Source: CAYUWG01 sp964448285
GTDB lineage: Bacteria; Bacteroidota; Ignavibacteria; SZUA-365
NCBI GenBank assembly: GCA_964448285.1
Contig: CAYUWG010000007.1
Span: 26,359-90,358 of the forward strand
DNA length: 64,000 bases
Direction of reading: 5' to 3'
The notes under the pieces were generated by a model. The model was not told the DNA's origin and did not search any database. It saw only the letters and a program-made list of their open reading frames with translations. How positions within the stretch are numbered: the first letter of the stretch is position 1; each line of letters begins with the position of its first letter. A program made the position numbers and the translations under genes. Positions 53,741 through 62,531 of the stretch are shown in pieces.

Positions 53741-54055
53741 TCAGTTCCAGCGTGGCTCTGATATGAGCACGAGAAGAAAGAACAACAACGCGATGACGCC
53801 GGGCACGGCTAATACGAGTGCGAGAACGGCGCCAAGACCGGGGCGGCCTTTCACCTTCAGAAAAAGGCTTCCGATCGTAACACCGACGGTGAACGCTAAA
53901 AGCAATGCCCACATGCCTGCATTGAATGATGACACTGAACCGTCGGCTATTCCAACGAGAAAGAAGAAGATGGTAACGGCGGTGACAGCCGCTGCGGTTA
54001 CCCATGGAATCCAAAACCTGAGCTGTCTGTCGGCACGTGATTTCTGCTCGCTCAT
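53741..54055 (-). CDS. Small three-helix membrane protein
   Basis: 104 residues from the ATG giving MSEQKSRADRQ. Three hydrophobic helices: about 15-38 (IPWVTAAAVTAVTIFFFL), 47-66 (AGMWALLLAFTVGVTIGSLF) and 76-97 (LGAVLALVLAVPGVIALLFF). No family recognised. It lies 60 bp downstream of hypE on the same strand and may be read from the hydrogenase transcript, though nothing links it to the enzyme. Confidence 0.72.
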   Translation of the reverse strand: MSEQKSRADRQLRFWIPWVTAAAVTAVTIFFFLVGIADGSVSSFNAGMWALLLAFTVGVTIGSLFLKVKGRPGLGAVLALVLAVPGVIALLFFLLVLISEPRWN

Positions 54056-54115
54056 AGCGGTTCCATAATACAAGGATAATCAGGTCTGGAAAAACGTTGT
54101 CGGCACCCGGACGTG

Positions 54116-55153
54116 CTAACAAATCCTCGGCAGCAACTCGCCTGCAGGCATCGGAATCACTCTCTCCCCGCCGAAAGCATTCCGACCGACCACGATGCCG
54201 GTATGCTCTGAAGTAACTTCGCCGATGATCGCGGCGCCATGACCGTCCCGGAGAGCTTTCATGGCTGCAAGAACGCTCTCAGCGATTTCCTTCGGTACGA
54301 TGGCAATGAATCGGCCTTCGTTTGCAATGGTCAACGGATCGAAGCCGAGGACTTCACAAGCATTCGCTACCACGGATTCGATAGGTATCGCCTGCTCGTA
54401 CAGTGTGATACCGAGGTTGGCAGACCCGGCGAATTCATTCACTGCGGCCGCAAGTCCGCCGCGTGTCAGGTCGCGCATCGCATGAACCTGCGGATATTCC
54501 GCAAGGACTTCTTCGATGATGTCGTGCAAAGGAGCTGAGTCGCTTTCGAGCGGCGGTTCGAACGTCAGGTTGTTTCTCTTCGCGAGGATGGCCATGCCGT
54601 GATTTCCCAACGGACCGTTCACGAGGAGCACATCACCGGGCTTCAAGTATTGCGGGCCGAGATGCACCCCGTCGTGCATGATGCCAATACCCGTCGTGTT
54701 GATGTACAGTCCGTCGCACCTTCCGCGTTCGACGACTTTCGTATCGCCGGCAATGACGGAAACACCGCACCGTCTCGCCGCCTCCGCCATCGATTGCACG
54801 ACCATCACGAGCGTTTCCATCGCCAGCCCCTCTTCAAGAATGAAGCCCGCCGTGAAGTACATCGGTCGCGCACCGGAGACAGCGAGATCGTTGATCGTTC
54901 CATGTATGGCAAGCGAGCCGATATCACCTCCGGGGAAAATGAGCGGATTGACAACGAACGAATCGGTCGTGATTGCCAACGTTCCGCCGGCGCGCAATTC
55001 AAACAGCGCGGCATCCATCGATGCCTGATCGGCATGACCGAATGCGGGTACGAACAAATGCTCGATCAGCTCCTGCGTCATGCGACCGCCGCTGCCGTGT
55101 CCCATCTGTAACGACGCATATCTCCGTAGCGGAAGCGGGCATTCAAACTGCAT
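54116..55153 (-). CDS. hypE: Hydrogenase maturation protein HypE
   Basis: 345 residues from the ATG at 55153, which overlaps the end of hypD by 11 bp; GTG and TTG codons upstream are less likely. PurM-like fold with GHGSGGRMTQELIE, TTDSFVVNPLIFPGGDIG, NDLAVSGARP, GDTKVVERG and MRDLTRGGLAAAVNE. It ends in PRIC, whose terminal cysteine carries the thiocarbamate. HypE dehydrates the carbamoyl group supplied by HypF to make the cyanide ligands of the NiFe site. Last maturation gene of the operon in the window. Confidence 0.96.
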   Translation of the reverse strand: MQFECPLPLRRYASLQMGHGSGGRMTQELIEHLFVPAFGHADQASMDAALFELRAGGTLAITTDSFVVNPLIFPGGDIGSLAIHGTINDLAVSGARPMYFTAGFILEEGLAMETLVMVVQSMAEAARRCGVSVIAGDTKVVERGRCDGLYINTTGIGIMHDGVHLGPQYLKPGDVLLVNGPLGNHGMAILAKRNNLTFEPPLESDSAPLHDIIEEVLAEYPQVHAMRDLTRGGLAAAVNEFAGSANLGITLYEQAIPIESVVANACEVLGFDPLTIANEGRFIAIVPKEIAESVLAAMKALRDGHGAAIIGEVTSEHTGIVVGRNAFGGERVIPMPAGELLPRIC

Positions 55154-56282
55154 GGCGTTCACCCTTCGCAACGTGACGATAGCGGTAATATGCGGCGCAG
55201 GCTCCTTCGTCGGAGACCATCGTAGCGCCGAGCGGCGTGAGCGGTGTGCATCGAACGCCGTATGCCGGGCACTGGTCCGGACGCAAAACTCCTCTCAGCA
55301 CGTCCCCAATCCGGCACTCCGTCGATTCGCCAGCACCGATCATTCGGATGCAGGGGAAGCGTTCCAACGCATCGAACGCGCGGTATTTCGGACGCAATCG
55401 AAAACCGCTCATCGGAATCAGGCCGAGTCCGCGCCACGCACGGTCGCATCGCTCGAAGACCTTTGCCATCATCTCCCTTGCTGGTCGATTCCCTTCATCC
55501 TTCACCGTTCTCGAATATGCATTCTCAACTCTCGACTCACCGCTCTCCAATTGTCGCACGGCTTTGAGTATTCCGAACGCAATATCCACAGGTTCGAAGC
55601 CCGTGACTACGATAGGCACGCGATACTTCGACGCGAGCGCGTGATACTCTTCGATTCCCATGACCGTGCACACGTGTCCCGCAGCGAGAAAGCCATCGAT
55701 CCGTACGTCCGGTGATTCCATTACCGCCGTGACTGCGGGGGGAACGGTCACGTGGCTGACGAGCATGCAGAAATTCGTGAGGTCCTCCATCGTTGCCGTA
55801 TGCACGGCCATTGCGGTTGCAGGCGCAGTCGTTTCAAACCCAATGGAAAAGAACACAACCGTGCGCTCAGGATTCTGCCGTGCAATTTCAACCGCTTGAA
55901 GCGGCGAAGTCACGACACGCACGTCTGCGCCTCCGCTTCGAATCGAAAGCAGATCATCGACGGTCTCCATGCCGTTCTTCATCCGAAAGGAGCCGGGCAC
56001 GCGCAGCATGTCGCCGAAGCTCATGAAGATCACACCCGGTTGGCGGGCCAATTCATGAGCCTGGTCGATGAGTTCGAGAGGCGTAACACACACGGGACAT
56101 CCGGGGCCGTGCACGAGGCGGATGCGCGATTGCAGCAATCCGTCAAGTCCGTTGCGGATGATGCTGTGCGTCTGTCCTCCGCAGATTTCCATCAGCGTCC
56201 AGGCACGCTTCGCAGTTCGAAGTATCTCATCGACGATACCTCGCAGTGCGGCCGGGTCGCGATACTCGGTGACGTGCTTCAT
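55143..56282 (-). CDS. hypD: Hydrogenase maturation protein HypD
   Basis: 379 residues. HypD motifs: MEICGGQTHS (Cys34), HGPGCPVC (Cys62 and Cys65), GFETTAPATA, GFLAAGHVC and EPVDIAFGIL, with iron-sulfur cysteines in the C-terminal region (CPAYGVRC). With HypC it forms the scaffold on which the Fe(CN)2CO unit is assembled. Two bases separate its start from the end of hypC, and its end overlaps hypE. Confidence 0.97.
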   Translation of the reverse strand: MKHVTEYRDPAALRGIVDEILRTAKRAWTLMEICGGQTHSIIRNGLDGLLQSRIRLVHGPGCPVCVTPLELIDQAHELARQPGVIFMSFGDMLRVPGSFRMKNGMETVDDLLSIRSGGADVRVVTSPLQAVEIARQNPERTVVFFSIGFETTAPATAMAVHTATMEDLTNFCMLVSHVTVPPAVTAVMESPDVRIDGFLAAGHVCTVMGIEEYHALASKYRVPIVVTGFEPVDIAFGILKAVRQLESGESRVENAYSRTVKDEGNRPAREMMAKVFERCDRAWRGLGLIPMSGFRLRPKYRAFDALERFPCIRMIGAGESTECRIGDVLRGVLRPDQCPAYGVRCTPLTPLGATMVSDEGACAAYYRYRHVAKGERHAV

Positions 56283-56284
56283 AC

Positions 56285-56521
56285 TTACGAACCGCTGTCT
56301 TCCTCGTTGAGAAACTCTCGCAACTCCTGCGCATGGTTTTCATCGATGATGCTCAAAGAAAATCCAACGTGGATGAGCACATAGTCGCCAGCCTGCGCTT
56401 CAGGCGTAAACGCGATGCACACCGTTGCCGTGACGTTCCCATAATCGACGCGCGCCATCGGCAAACCGCCGGTTTCGTCCTGCCAGCACTCGATGACTTT
56501 CGCAGGAATGCCGAGACACAT
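56285..56521 (-). CDS. hypC: Hydrogenase assembly chaperone HypC
   Basis: 78 residues starting MCLGIPAKVI; Cys2 is the invariant residue exposed after Met removal. DYVLIHVGFSLSII carries the conserved His. The ATG overlaps the hypF stop as TGATG, which settles the start. HypC carries the iron centre between HypD and the large subunit. Confidence 0.96.
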   Translation of the reverse strand: MCLGIPAKVIECWQDETGGLPMARVDYGNVTATVCIAFTPEAQAGDYVLIHVGFSLSIIDENHAQELREFLNEEDSGS

Positions 56522-58866
56522 CAGCGTATTCCTTCCCGCGCCATTCGCGCACTTGCAACGATTGCCTGTCCGTATGCAATCCCGCCATCGTTCGCGGGGA
56601 CGTTGCGATGGAGCAGCACGTCGAAGCCTTCCTGTCGAAGAAGGCGAAGCGTCCTTTCGAGCAGGAGGCGATTTTGCCAAACGCCGCCGGACAGCGCCAC
56701 CGTAGAGAGGTGAAACTGATTCCTCACCGTGCATGCAATAGACGACACCGACGCCGCGATGGTGTTGTGAAATTTCATGGCAATGTGGGGAATGCCTTCG
56801 CCCTTCAGTCGATCTTCCAGCACGGAAGAAAGCAGTTCACCTACAGGAATCACTCCACCTTCAATGCTGATCGGATAGGATGATCGTGTATCGTTCCTCA
56901 TTGCGTGTGCTTCCAGAGCGATCGCTGCCTGTGCTTCGTAGGAGCTGTGCGTGCAGAGACCAAGCAACGCACTCACGACGTCGAAGAGCCTTCCCATGCT
57001 GCTTGTGCGCGGCGTGTTCAGCCGTTCATCGACCATGTGGATGAGCGTCGATATTTCCTCGTCGCCGATGAATGGAAAGAGCGCGTGAACATCCGCTTCA
57101 ATCCGGAGTTCATGGAGCACAGCAACGGCAAGGCGATATGGTTTACGTATTGCGGCCTCACCGCCGGGAAGCGGGAGATACTGCAGATGCATGATGCGCT
57201 CGAATGCATGAAACTCAGAAAGAAGCACTTCGCCGCCCCAGATGTTGCCGTCAGTCCCATAACCGGTTCCATCGAAGCTGAATCCGATTACGGGAGTCAT
57301 ACAGTCGTTTTCAGCCATACATCCCGCGACGTGCGCGTGATGATGCTGCACTTCGAAAAGGGGAAGATTTTCTGCTGAAGCTCTTTCCCGCGCATCGTTT
57401 GCACACGCATACCCGGGATGCATGTCGCACACAATCGCCTTTGGATGGATGTCGAGGAGCTCTTGCATCGAAGAGATCGCGCAACGATGTTCTTCCACCG
57501 CATCCGGATTATCGAGCGTTCCGATGTGTTGCGTGAGAAAGACGTCACTGTCCTTGCAGAGTGCAGCGACGTTTTTCATATCCGCTCCTGCTGCAAGCAA
57601 TGGAATGCGACTCGATAGTCCCCTCGGAAGATGAACGGGCAATGGCGTAAATCCTCTGCTTCGTCGAACATACTGCGTCATGGACTCGCCGTCGCTGTTC
57701 GAGACAAACAACACACTGTCATCGCACCGTCTTTCAATGGGACGGTCGTGCATGAGAAATGCATCGCAGAGACCGGAAAGGCGCGCTCTTGCATCGTCGT
57801 TTTCTCTGCAGAGCGGTTCACCGCTTCTGTTGCCGCTCGTCATTACGAGTGGCTTCCCGACCGCGCGGAGGAGCAAGTGATGGAGGGGTGTGTACGGCAG
57901 CATCAAACCGATGGAAGCATTATCCGGTGCTATCGCTGGAAAATCATCCCTCCGTTTTCGCGCAAGAACGATCGGCGCTTCCGGTGAAAGCAACCATCGA
58001 ACTTCATCGTCGGACAGACATGCAAACGTTCGTGCAGTAACGATGTCCGGGACCATGAGCGCAAGCGCCTGCTGCGGCCGATGTTTCAAGCGCCGTAAGC
58101 GAGCGACAGTCTCATCGGATTCAGCAAGGCAGGCAAGATGAAATCCGCCCAATCCCTTCACGGCGAGAATTTTTCCTTTCCGTACATACGCGGCTGCTTC
58201 TTCGAGCGCACGCGATGAGTCATGGCGCCGTCCGTCGGTCCTTTCAAACCAGAGCTTCGGTCCGCATGTGGGACATGCCACCGGTTGCGCATGGAATCGC
58301 CTGTCATCAGGCGCCGAGTACTCGGTCGCGCAATCAGGACAAAGCGGAAAGCCTCGCATCGTCGTTCGCGGCCTGTCATACGGCAGCGACGTGATGATCG
58401 TGAAACGCGGTCCGCAGTGCGTGCAGTTCGTGAATGGATATCCGCAACGGCGGTCCTTCGCGTCGAACACTTCTTTCGTACACAGGTCACACGTTGCAAT
58501 GTCGGGCGGCATGATCGCACGATCGAGCGGTTGGCAGTCTGCATCACTTTCAATGATGAGCATCTCTCTTTCGCATTGTTGTTCCACTCGCTTATTCGTG
58601 AAGACGACGGCATCGACGCGCGTGGGAAACGGCGCTTCACGTTCGAGTCGATGGAAGAACTCGTCGAGCAGATGAGTCATCCCTTCAACTTCCAGCGCGA
58701 CGCCGCCTCGATCGTTGCGCACCCAGCCGCTCAGATGCAACTCCGTCGCAAGACGAAAGACGAACGGCCTGAAGCCGACACCCTGAACGATTCCCGTTAC
58801 GCGGGCGGTCCATCGTTCGAAGCGGATGGACGCATTCTCAATCTTCGATTCGGTGTGCTCGATCAT
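56521..58866 (-). CDS. hypF: Carbamoyltransferase HypF
   Basis: 781 residues. Acylphosphatase domain about 12-100 (VTGIVQGVGFRPFVFRLATE). Two zinc-finger CxxC units about 125-205 (CDLCTKEVF, NCTHCGPRF, CPDCATEY, CPTCGPKLW). YrdC-like domain about 225-400 (GKILAVKGLGGFHLAC). Kae1-like domain about 415-770 (QHHHAHVAGCMAEN, GFSFDGTGYGTDGNIWGGEV, ALSGGVWQNRLLLERT). HypF activates carbamoyl phosphate and transfers the group to HypE. Length is normal. Overlaps hypA by one base. Confidence 0.97.
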   Translation of the reverse strand: MIEHTESKIENASIRFERWTARVTGIVQGVGFRPFVFRLATELHLSGWVRNDRGGVALEVEGMTHLLDEFFHRLEREAPFPTRVDAVVFTNKRVEQQCEREMLIIESDADCQPLDRAIMPPDIATCDLCTKEVFDAKDRRCGYPFTNCTHCGPRFTIITSLPYDRPRTTMRGFPLCPDCATEYSAPDDRRFHAQPVACPTCGPKLWFERTDGRRHDSSRALEEAAAYVRKGKILAVKGLGGFHLACLAESDETVARLRRLKHRPQQALALMVPDIVTARTFACLSDDEVRWLLSPEAPIVLARKRRDDFPAIAPDNASIGLMLPYTPLHHLLLRAVGKPLVMTSGNRSGEPLCRENDDARARLSGLCDAFLMHDRPIERRCDDSVLFVSNSDGESMTQYVRRSRGFTPLPVHLPRGLSSRIPLLAAGADMKNVAALCKDSDVFLTQHIGTLDNPDAVEEHRCAISSMQELLDIHPKAIVCDMHPGYACANDARERASAENLPLFEVQHHHAHVAGCMAENDCMTPVIGFSFDGTGYGTDGNIWGGEVLLSEFHAFERIMHLQYLPLPGGEAAIRKPYRLAVAVLHELRIEADVHALFPFIGDEEISTLIHMVDERLNTPRTSSMGRLFDVVSALLGLCTHSSYEAQAAIALEAHAMRNDTRSSYPISIEGGVIPVGELLSSVLEDRLKGEGIPHIAMKFHNTIAASVSSIACTVRNQFHLSTVALSGGVWQNRLLLERTLRLLRQEGFDVLLHRNVPANDGGIAYGQAIVASARMAREGIR

Positions 58867-59132
58867 CAGTGTTCGAGAATCTCGATGCTCTCAAGAATGA
58901 TATCCTGTGCGTTCGGATTGCCAGGATCGTTATCCATCGTAACGTCCAGACGGACGTGTTCGAGATCGGTACCCTCGACCGCATGGCAAAAATGCTCCCG
59001 GAAATGTTCGGTGGAGATCTGCGCAAGCGCGCCAATGCGGACGTGCACCGTGTCGAGCGGATGGTCGGGATACGTTTCCATGAGTAAGCGGATCTGCGTG
59101 AGAAGACCGGCGATGAGAGAATATTCGTGCAT
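58866..59132 (-). CDS. hypA: HypA-like nickel metallochaperone lacking the zinc domain
   Basis: 88 residues against the usual 113 or so. The N-terminus MHEYSLIAGLLTQIRLL keeps the His2 nickel-site motif, and VHVRIGALAQISTEHFREHF is family-like. The two CxxC pairs that bind zinc are absent (one Cys only); where they belong the sequence reads VTMDNDPGNPNAQDI and goes straight to the terminal strand ESIEILEH. It looks like a clean loss of the zinc loop rather than a truncation, since the last strand is preserved and the stop overlaps the hypF ATG. It may deliver nickel without zinc-dependent control, or act in another way. Confidence 0.85.
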   Translation of the reverse strand: MHEYSLIAGLLTQIRLLMETYPDHPLDTVHVRIGALAQISTEHFREHFCHAVEGTDLEHVRLDVTMDNDPGNPNAQDIILESIEILEH

Positions 59133-59143
59133 AGCGACCTCTG

Positions 59144-59632
59144 TTACTCTGTTAGGAAGGCATTGGAAATCATCGAACGAATCTCTTCGGCCACGCTCCG
59201 GACTGCGCGTTCAACTTCCCATGACAATCCCTTCCCTTCACGAAAGTTCGCGCCTTCGATTCCAAACACCGTGCACGTTCGTGGGAGCTGGTTCAGAACA
59301 CGTGCCATCTCGATCGCTTCCGCGACGCTGAATGCATGAGTCGAGGAGTGGAAAAACTTAGACGGAATTGTTTCTCTCGCTGCATCGAATCGATGAACCG
59401 TGCCGGACGGGACGCCGGAAGAAACCGCATCGATGATGATCACATGTTTCGCGAGCGCCATGGCTTCCATGAGCTGAGTTCCTTCGCCGGAGAGATTCAG
59501 AAACCGAACGTGACCGGGACTTTCGTCTATCAGCGTGCGAATGACCGCTGAGCCGACTCCGTCATCGCGCCGGAATTCGTTTCCGACACCAATGACAAGC
59601 GTCTCGCCCGTATGGTCATGCCTGCCGTTCAT
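59144..59632 (-). CDS. Hydrogenase maturation endopeptidase
   Basis: 162 residues of the HyaD/HycI/HoxW type: LVIGVGNEFRRDDGVGSAVI (first metal-binding acid), IIIDAVSSGVPSGT (Asp), SSTHAFSVAEAIEMA (His) and TVFGIEGANF. It clips the C-terminal tail of the large subunit after nickel insertion. Its ATG overlaps the stop of the large-subunit gene (ATGA), pointing to that subunit as substrate, whose predicted tail is nine residues after His422. Confidence 0.94.
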   Translation of the reverse strand: MNGRHDHTGETLVIGVGNEFRRDDGVGSAVIRTLIDESPGHVRFLNLSGEGTQLMEAMALAKHVIIIDAVSSGVPSGTVHRFDAARETIPSKFFHSSTHAFSVAEAIEMARVLNQLPRTCTVFGIEGANFREGKGLSWEVERAVRSVAEEIRSMISNAFLTE

Positions 59633-60924
59633 TCACGGTCGATTTGAAGCGTGAGAAAATGCGTTGCGCAGGAAATGCACGGGTCGTAATTGCGAATGGC
59701 TTGCTCGCACTGCCACGTCAGCTCTTCTTGTGAGAGATTCATTCGTGATGAAACGAAGAGCCGAAGATCCTCTTCGATGCGTCGTTGATTCTGGGACGTG
59801 GGCGGGATAATCGTCGCGCTTTCAATCAGACCCTCGGCATTCAGATGATAGCGATGGTAGAGAATTCCGCGCGGCGCTTCAGTGCAGCCATATCCCGTCG
59901 CAACCCGTGGTTCTGCCTCCCGGTACGGCGCGTCCGGTTCCTTGTAATCCGCGATGATGGCCAGCGCTTCCTCGCACACAAAAACAAGCTCGACAGCGCG
60001 GACGATGATACTCTTGAATGGATTGAAGCACGTGCGATCGAGACCCGCGCTGCGCGCTGCATCCTGCGCTGAAGCAGGGAGTCTGTCGAAGTTCAAGCTG
60101 TAGCGTGCAAGCGGACCGACGAAGTAAGGCGTCCCATCCGTCATGACGGACTGAAGCGCATTCGAATGCCTGACATGTTCCTCTTGAAAGTGTTTGTCGT
60201 ATTCCTGAATGGGAATACTCAACCCGCTGTTCGAAACGAGTTTGCCTTCGTTGAAGGGATACTCCTTCTCATGCCGAAGAGCGACAAAGCGATAGGACGG
60301 TTCGAATTCCGGGAAGGAAAACGTCCCCGCAAGTTTTACCGTTTCAATCGAGAGATCACGCGCGCGCTTCAGCCTTTCTTCGATGTCGCGAAGCTCGCGC
60401 TTCATCGGAACGCGGTAGAAACCACCGACGCGAACGTTGATCGGATGGATTTCTCTTCCGCCGATCAACGTCACGAGTTCGTTTCCGATCTTCTTCAACT
60501 CCAATCCTTGCCTGACGATCTCGGGATGATCCTGCGCCATGCGAATGGCATCCTGATAACCGAGAAAGTCCGGTGCATGAAGCAGGTACACGTGGAGCGC
60601 ATGACTCTCGATCCATTCGCCGCAATAGATCAATCGGCGCAACGCGCGGATGGGTTCTTCCACCGTCAGTCCGAGGGCATTCTCCATCGCATGTACCGCG
60701 CTCATCTGATAAGCGACAGGGCAGATACCACAAATGCGGGCAGTGATGTCCGGCGCTTCCAAATAGGAGCGACCACGAAGAAAGGCTTCGAAGAAACGCG
60801 GAGGTTCGAAGATGGTCAGGCGAGCATCGCGCACGACGTTGTCTTTGATTTTTATCTGCAGCGAGCCTTCTCCCTCGACGCGCGCAAGGTATCCGACTTT
60901 GATCGTTCGTGTGTCAGTGTTCAT
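59629..60924 (-). CDS. hydA: NiFe hydrogenase group 3b large (alpha) subunit
   Basis: 431 residues from the ATG at 60924, with AAGGAG ten bases upstream; a longer frame runs back into the delta gene. Nickel ligands: ARICGICPVAY (Cys65, Cys68) and the C-terminal DPCISCATH (Cys416, Cys419, His422). GREIHPINVRVGGFYRVP and the overall form fit the cytoplasmic bidirectional group 3b (sulfhydrogenase-type) enzymes. The tail FLTLQIDRE after His422 is the expected maturation cleavage product. Catalyses reversible H2 oxidation coupled to NAD(P) through the other subunits. Confidence 0.95.
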   Translation of the reverse strand: MNTDTRTIKVGYLARVEGEGSLQIKIKDNVVRDARLTIFEPPRFFEAFLRGRSYLEAPDITARICGICPVAYQMSAVHAMENALGLTVEEPIRALRRLIYCGEWIESHALHVYLLHAPDFLGYQDAIRMAQDHPEIVRQGLELKKIGNELVTLIGGREIHPINVRVGGFYRVPMKRELRDIEERLKRARDLSIETVKLAGTFSFPEFEPSYRFVALRHEKEYPFNEGKLVSNSGLSIPIQEYDKHFQEEHVRHSNALQSVMTDGTPYFVGPLARYSLNFDRLPASAQDAARSAGLDRTCFNPFKSIIVRAVELVFVCEEALAIIADYKEPDAPYREAEPRVATGYGCTEAPRGILYHRYHLNAEGLIESATIIPPTSQNQRRIEEDLRLFVSSRMNLSQEELTWQCEQAIRNYDPCISCATHFLTLQIDRE

Positions 60925-61687
60925 GATACTCACTCTCCTTACGGAATTCATCGACCGCAGCGTTGAAGCTGCGGAAAGCGCGAACGAGTTCATCGCCCGA
61001 AATTCCAAGCTCTTTCCACTGCACGCTGAGCGCTTTCGTATTTGGATCCTCCATAGGACCGAAGCATCCGTAACAGCCGCGATGAAAAGACGGGCAAAGC
61101 ACTCCGCATCCCGTTTGCGTAATCGGGCCTAAGCACGGAATCCCTTTCGCGACCATCACGCACACGATTCCTTTCCGCTTGCAATCGATGCAGAGGCTGT
61201 GCGTTGGGAAAGACGGTGTTCGTCCGTGAAGCACCGCCGCGAAGAATTCGAGCAGTTGCCCTTTGTCGATCGGACAGCCGCGAAGTTCGTAATCGACCGT
61301 TACGTGATAGGCGATCGGCGTCGAGTATTCGAGCGTCGAGATGTATTCCGGGTGTGCGTACACGATGGTCGTGAACTCACGCACGTCCTTGAAATTTCGT
61401 AGGGCCTGAATTCCGCCGGCGGTTGCGCACGCTCCGATCGTTACGAGGATGCGGGATTGTTTCCGAATGCGATGGATGCGCTCTGCATCATGCGGGGTCG
61501 TGATGGAGCCTTCGACGAGCGAGACGTCATACGGACCGCGTGCTTCGTGGCGAGTCGCTTCCGGGAAATACGCGATCTCGACGGCGTCCGCAACGGCGAG
61601 GAGTTCGTCTTCGCAATCGAGGAGGCTGAGCTGGCAGCCATCGCATGAGGCAAATTTCCAAACGGCAAGTTTCGGTTTGTGTCGCAT
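60914..61687 (-). CDS. hydD: NiFe hydrogenase group 3b small (delta) subunit
   Basis: 257 residues. Proximal-cluster ligands SCDGCQLSLLDCEDEL (Cys15, Cys18), VTIGACATAGGIQAL, LRGCPIDKGQLLEFF, with further clusters in HSLCIDCKRKGIVCV, CLGPITQTGCGVLCPSFHRG and CYGCFGP. There is no Tat signal, so the enzyme is cytoplasmic, as expected for group 3. The gene overlaps the alpha-subunit start by 11 bp. Confidence 0.95.
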   Translation of the reverse strand: MRHKPKLAVWKFASCDGCQLSLLDCEDELLAVADAVEIAYFPEATRHEARGPYDVSLVEGSITTPHDAERIHRIRKQSRILVTIGACATAGGIQALRNFKDVREFTTIVYAHPEYISTLEYSTPIAYHVTVDYELRGCPIDKGQLLEFFAAVLHGRTPSFPTHSLCIDCKRKGIVCVMVAKGIPCLGPITQTGCGVLCPSFHRGCYGCFGPMEDPNTKALSVQWKELGISGDELVRAFRSFNAAVDEFRKESEYHEH

Positions 61688-61690
61688 GGT

Positions 61691-62527
61691 TCACTTCTCC
61701 CTCATAGTGAAGTACGGTTCGATCTTCGTGAACGGGAAAACCGGCCCGTCCTTGCAGACGAAGTACGGTCCGATCTGGCAATGCCCGCAGCTTCCGACGG
61801 CGCACTTCATGTTTCGCTCCATCGAAATGAACACGTTCGAGAGCGGAACGTTGTGGCGTTGAAGTTCGAAAATCGTGTAACGCATCATAACCTCAGGCCC
61901 GCAAATGAAGGCGAGCGTTTCGTCCGGATCGATCGTGAGCTTTCGAATGAGCGTCGTCACGACGCCGACGTTTCCCCGCCAGCTGCTCTTGGCGCTATCG
62001 ACGGTGATGAAGACGTTCATGTCGAACCGCCCTCTCCATCGCTGAAGCTCGTTTTCGTAAAGCAAGTCCTCGGGAGTTCGCGCGCCATAGAGGATCGTCA
62101 CATTGCCGTAGCGCTCACGATGGGCGATCAATCGGTAAATCGCCGGACGCAGCGGTGCAAGACCGATCCCACCCGCGATAATGAGCACGTCCGCACCTTC
62201 GGCTAATTCCACCGGCCACCCGGTGCCGAATGGACCGCGAACGCCAATCCTTTCACCCTTTTGCATGCGCTCCATGACATCGGTGACGGCACCCACGGAC
62301 CTGATCGTATGAATGATCGGCAACGCCTTCGCGGGATTGCCACTTATCGATATCGGGACTTCGCCGACGCCGAAGAGATAGAGCATGTTTAACTGGCCGG
62401 GCTGAAACTCCCATTGATGTGTTGCCGGGCCGGGATAGAGATCGAGTGTGAACGTGTCGTGCGTTTCACTCTTCTTTTTTCCAATCCGGAAAAACTCCAT
62501 CCCCGGCGATGAGACGGTTTTGGTCAT
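61691..62527 (-). CDS. hydG: Group 3b hydrogenase gamma subunit (FAD/NAD(P)-binding, 2Fe-2S)
   Basis: 278 residues from the ATG at 62527, preceded by GAGGTG. Ferredoxin-reductase fold: FAD-binding GEVPISISGNP, NAD(P)-binding ADVLIIAGGIGLAPLRPAIY, FICGPEVMMRYT. The C-terminal 2Fe-2S site is CAVGSCGHCQIG with VCKDGPVF. It passes electrons between NAD(P)H and the iron-sulfur relay. Three bases precede the delta gene, and a four-base gap follows the cNMP-domain gene. Confidence 0.94.
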   Translation of the reverse strand: MTKTVSSPGMEFFRIGKKKSETHDTFTLDLYPGPATHQWEFQPGQLNMLYLFGVGEVPISISGNPAKALPIIHTIRSVGAVTDVMERMQKGERIGVRGPFGTGWPVELAEGADVLIIAGGIGLAPLRPAIYRLIAHRERYGNVTILYGARTPEDLLYENELQRWRGRFDMNVFITVDSAKSSWRGNVGVVTTLIRKLTIDPDETLAFICGPEVMMRYTIFELQRHNVPLSNVFISMERNMKCAVGSCGHCQIGPYFVCKDGPVFPFTKIEPYFTMREK

Positions 62528-62531
62528 TCGA

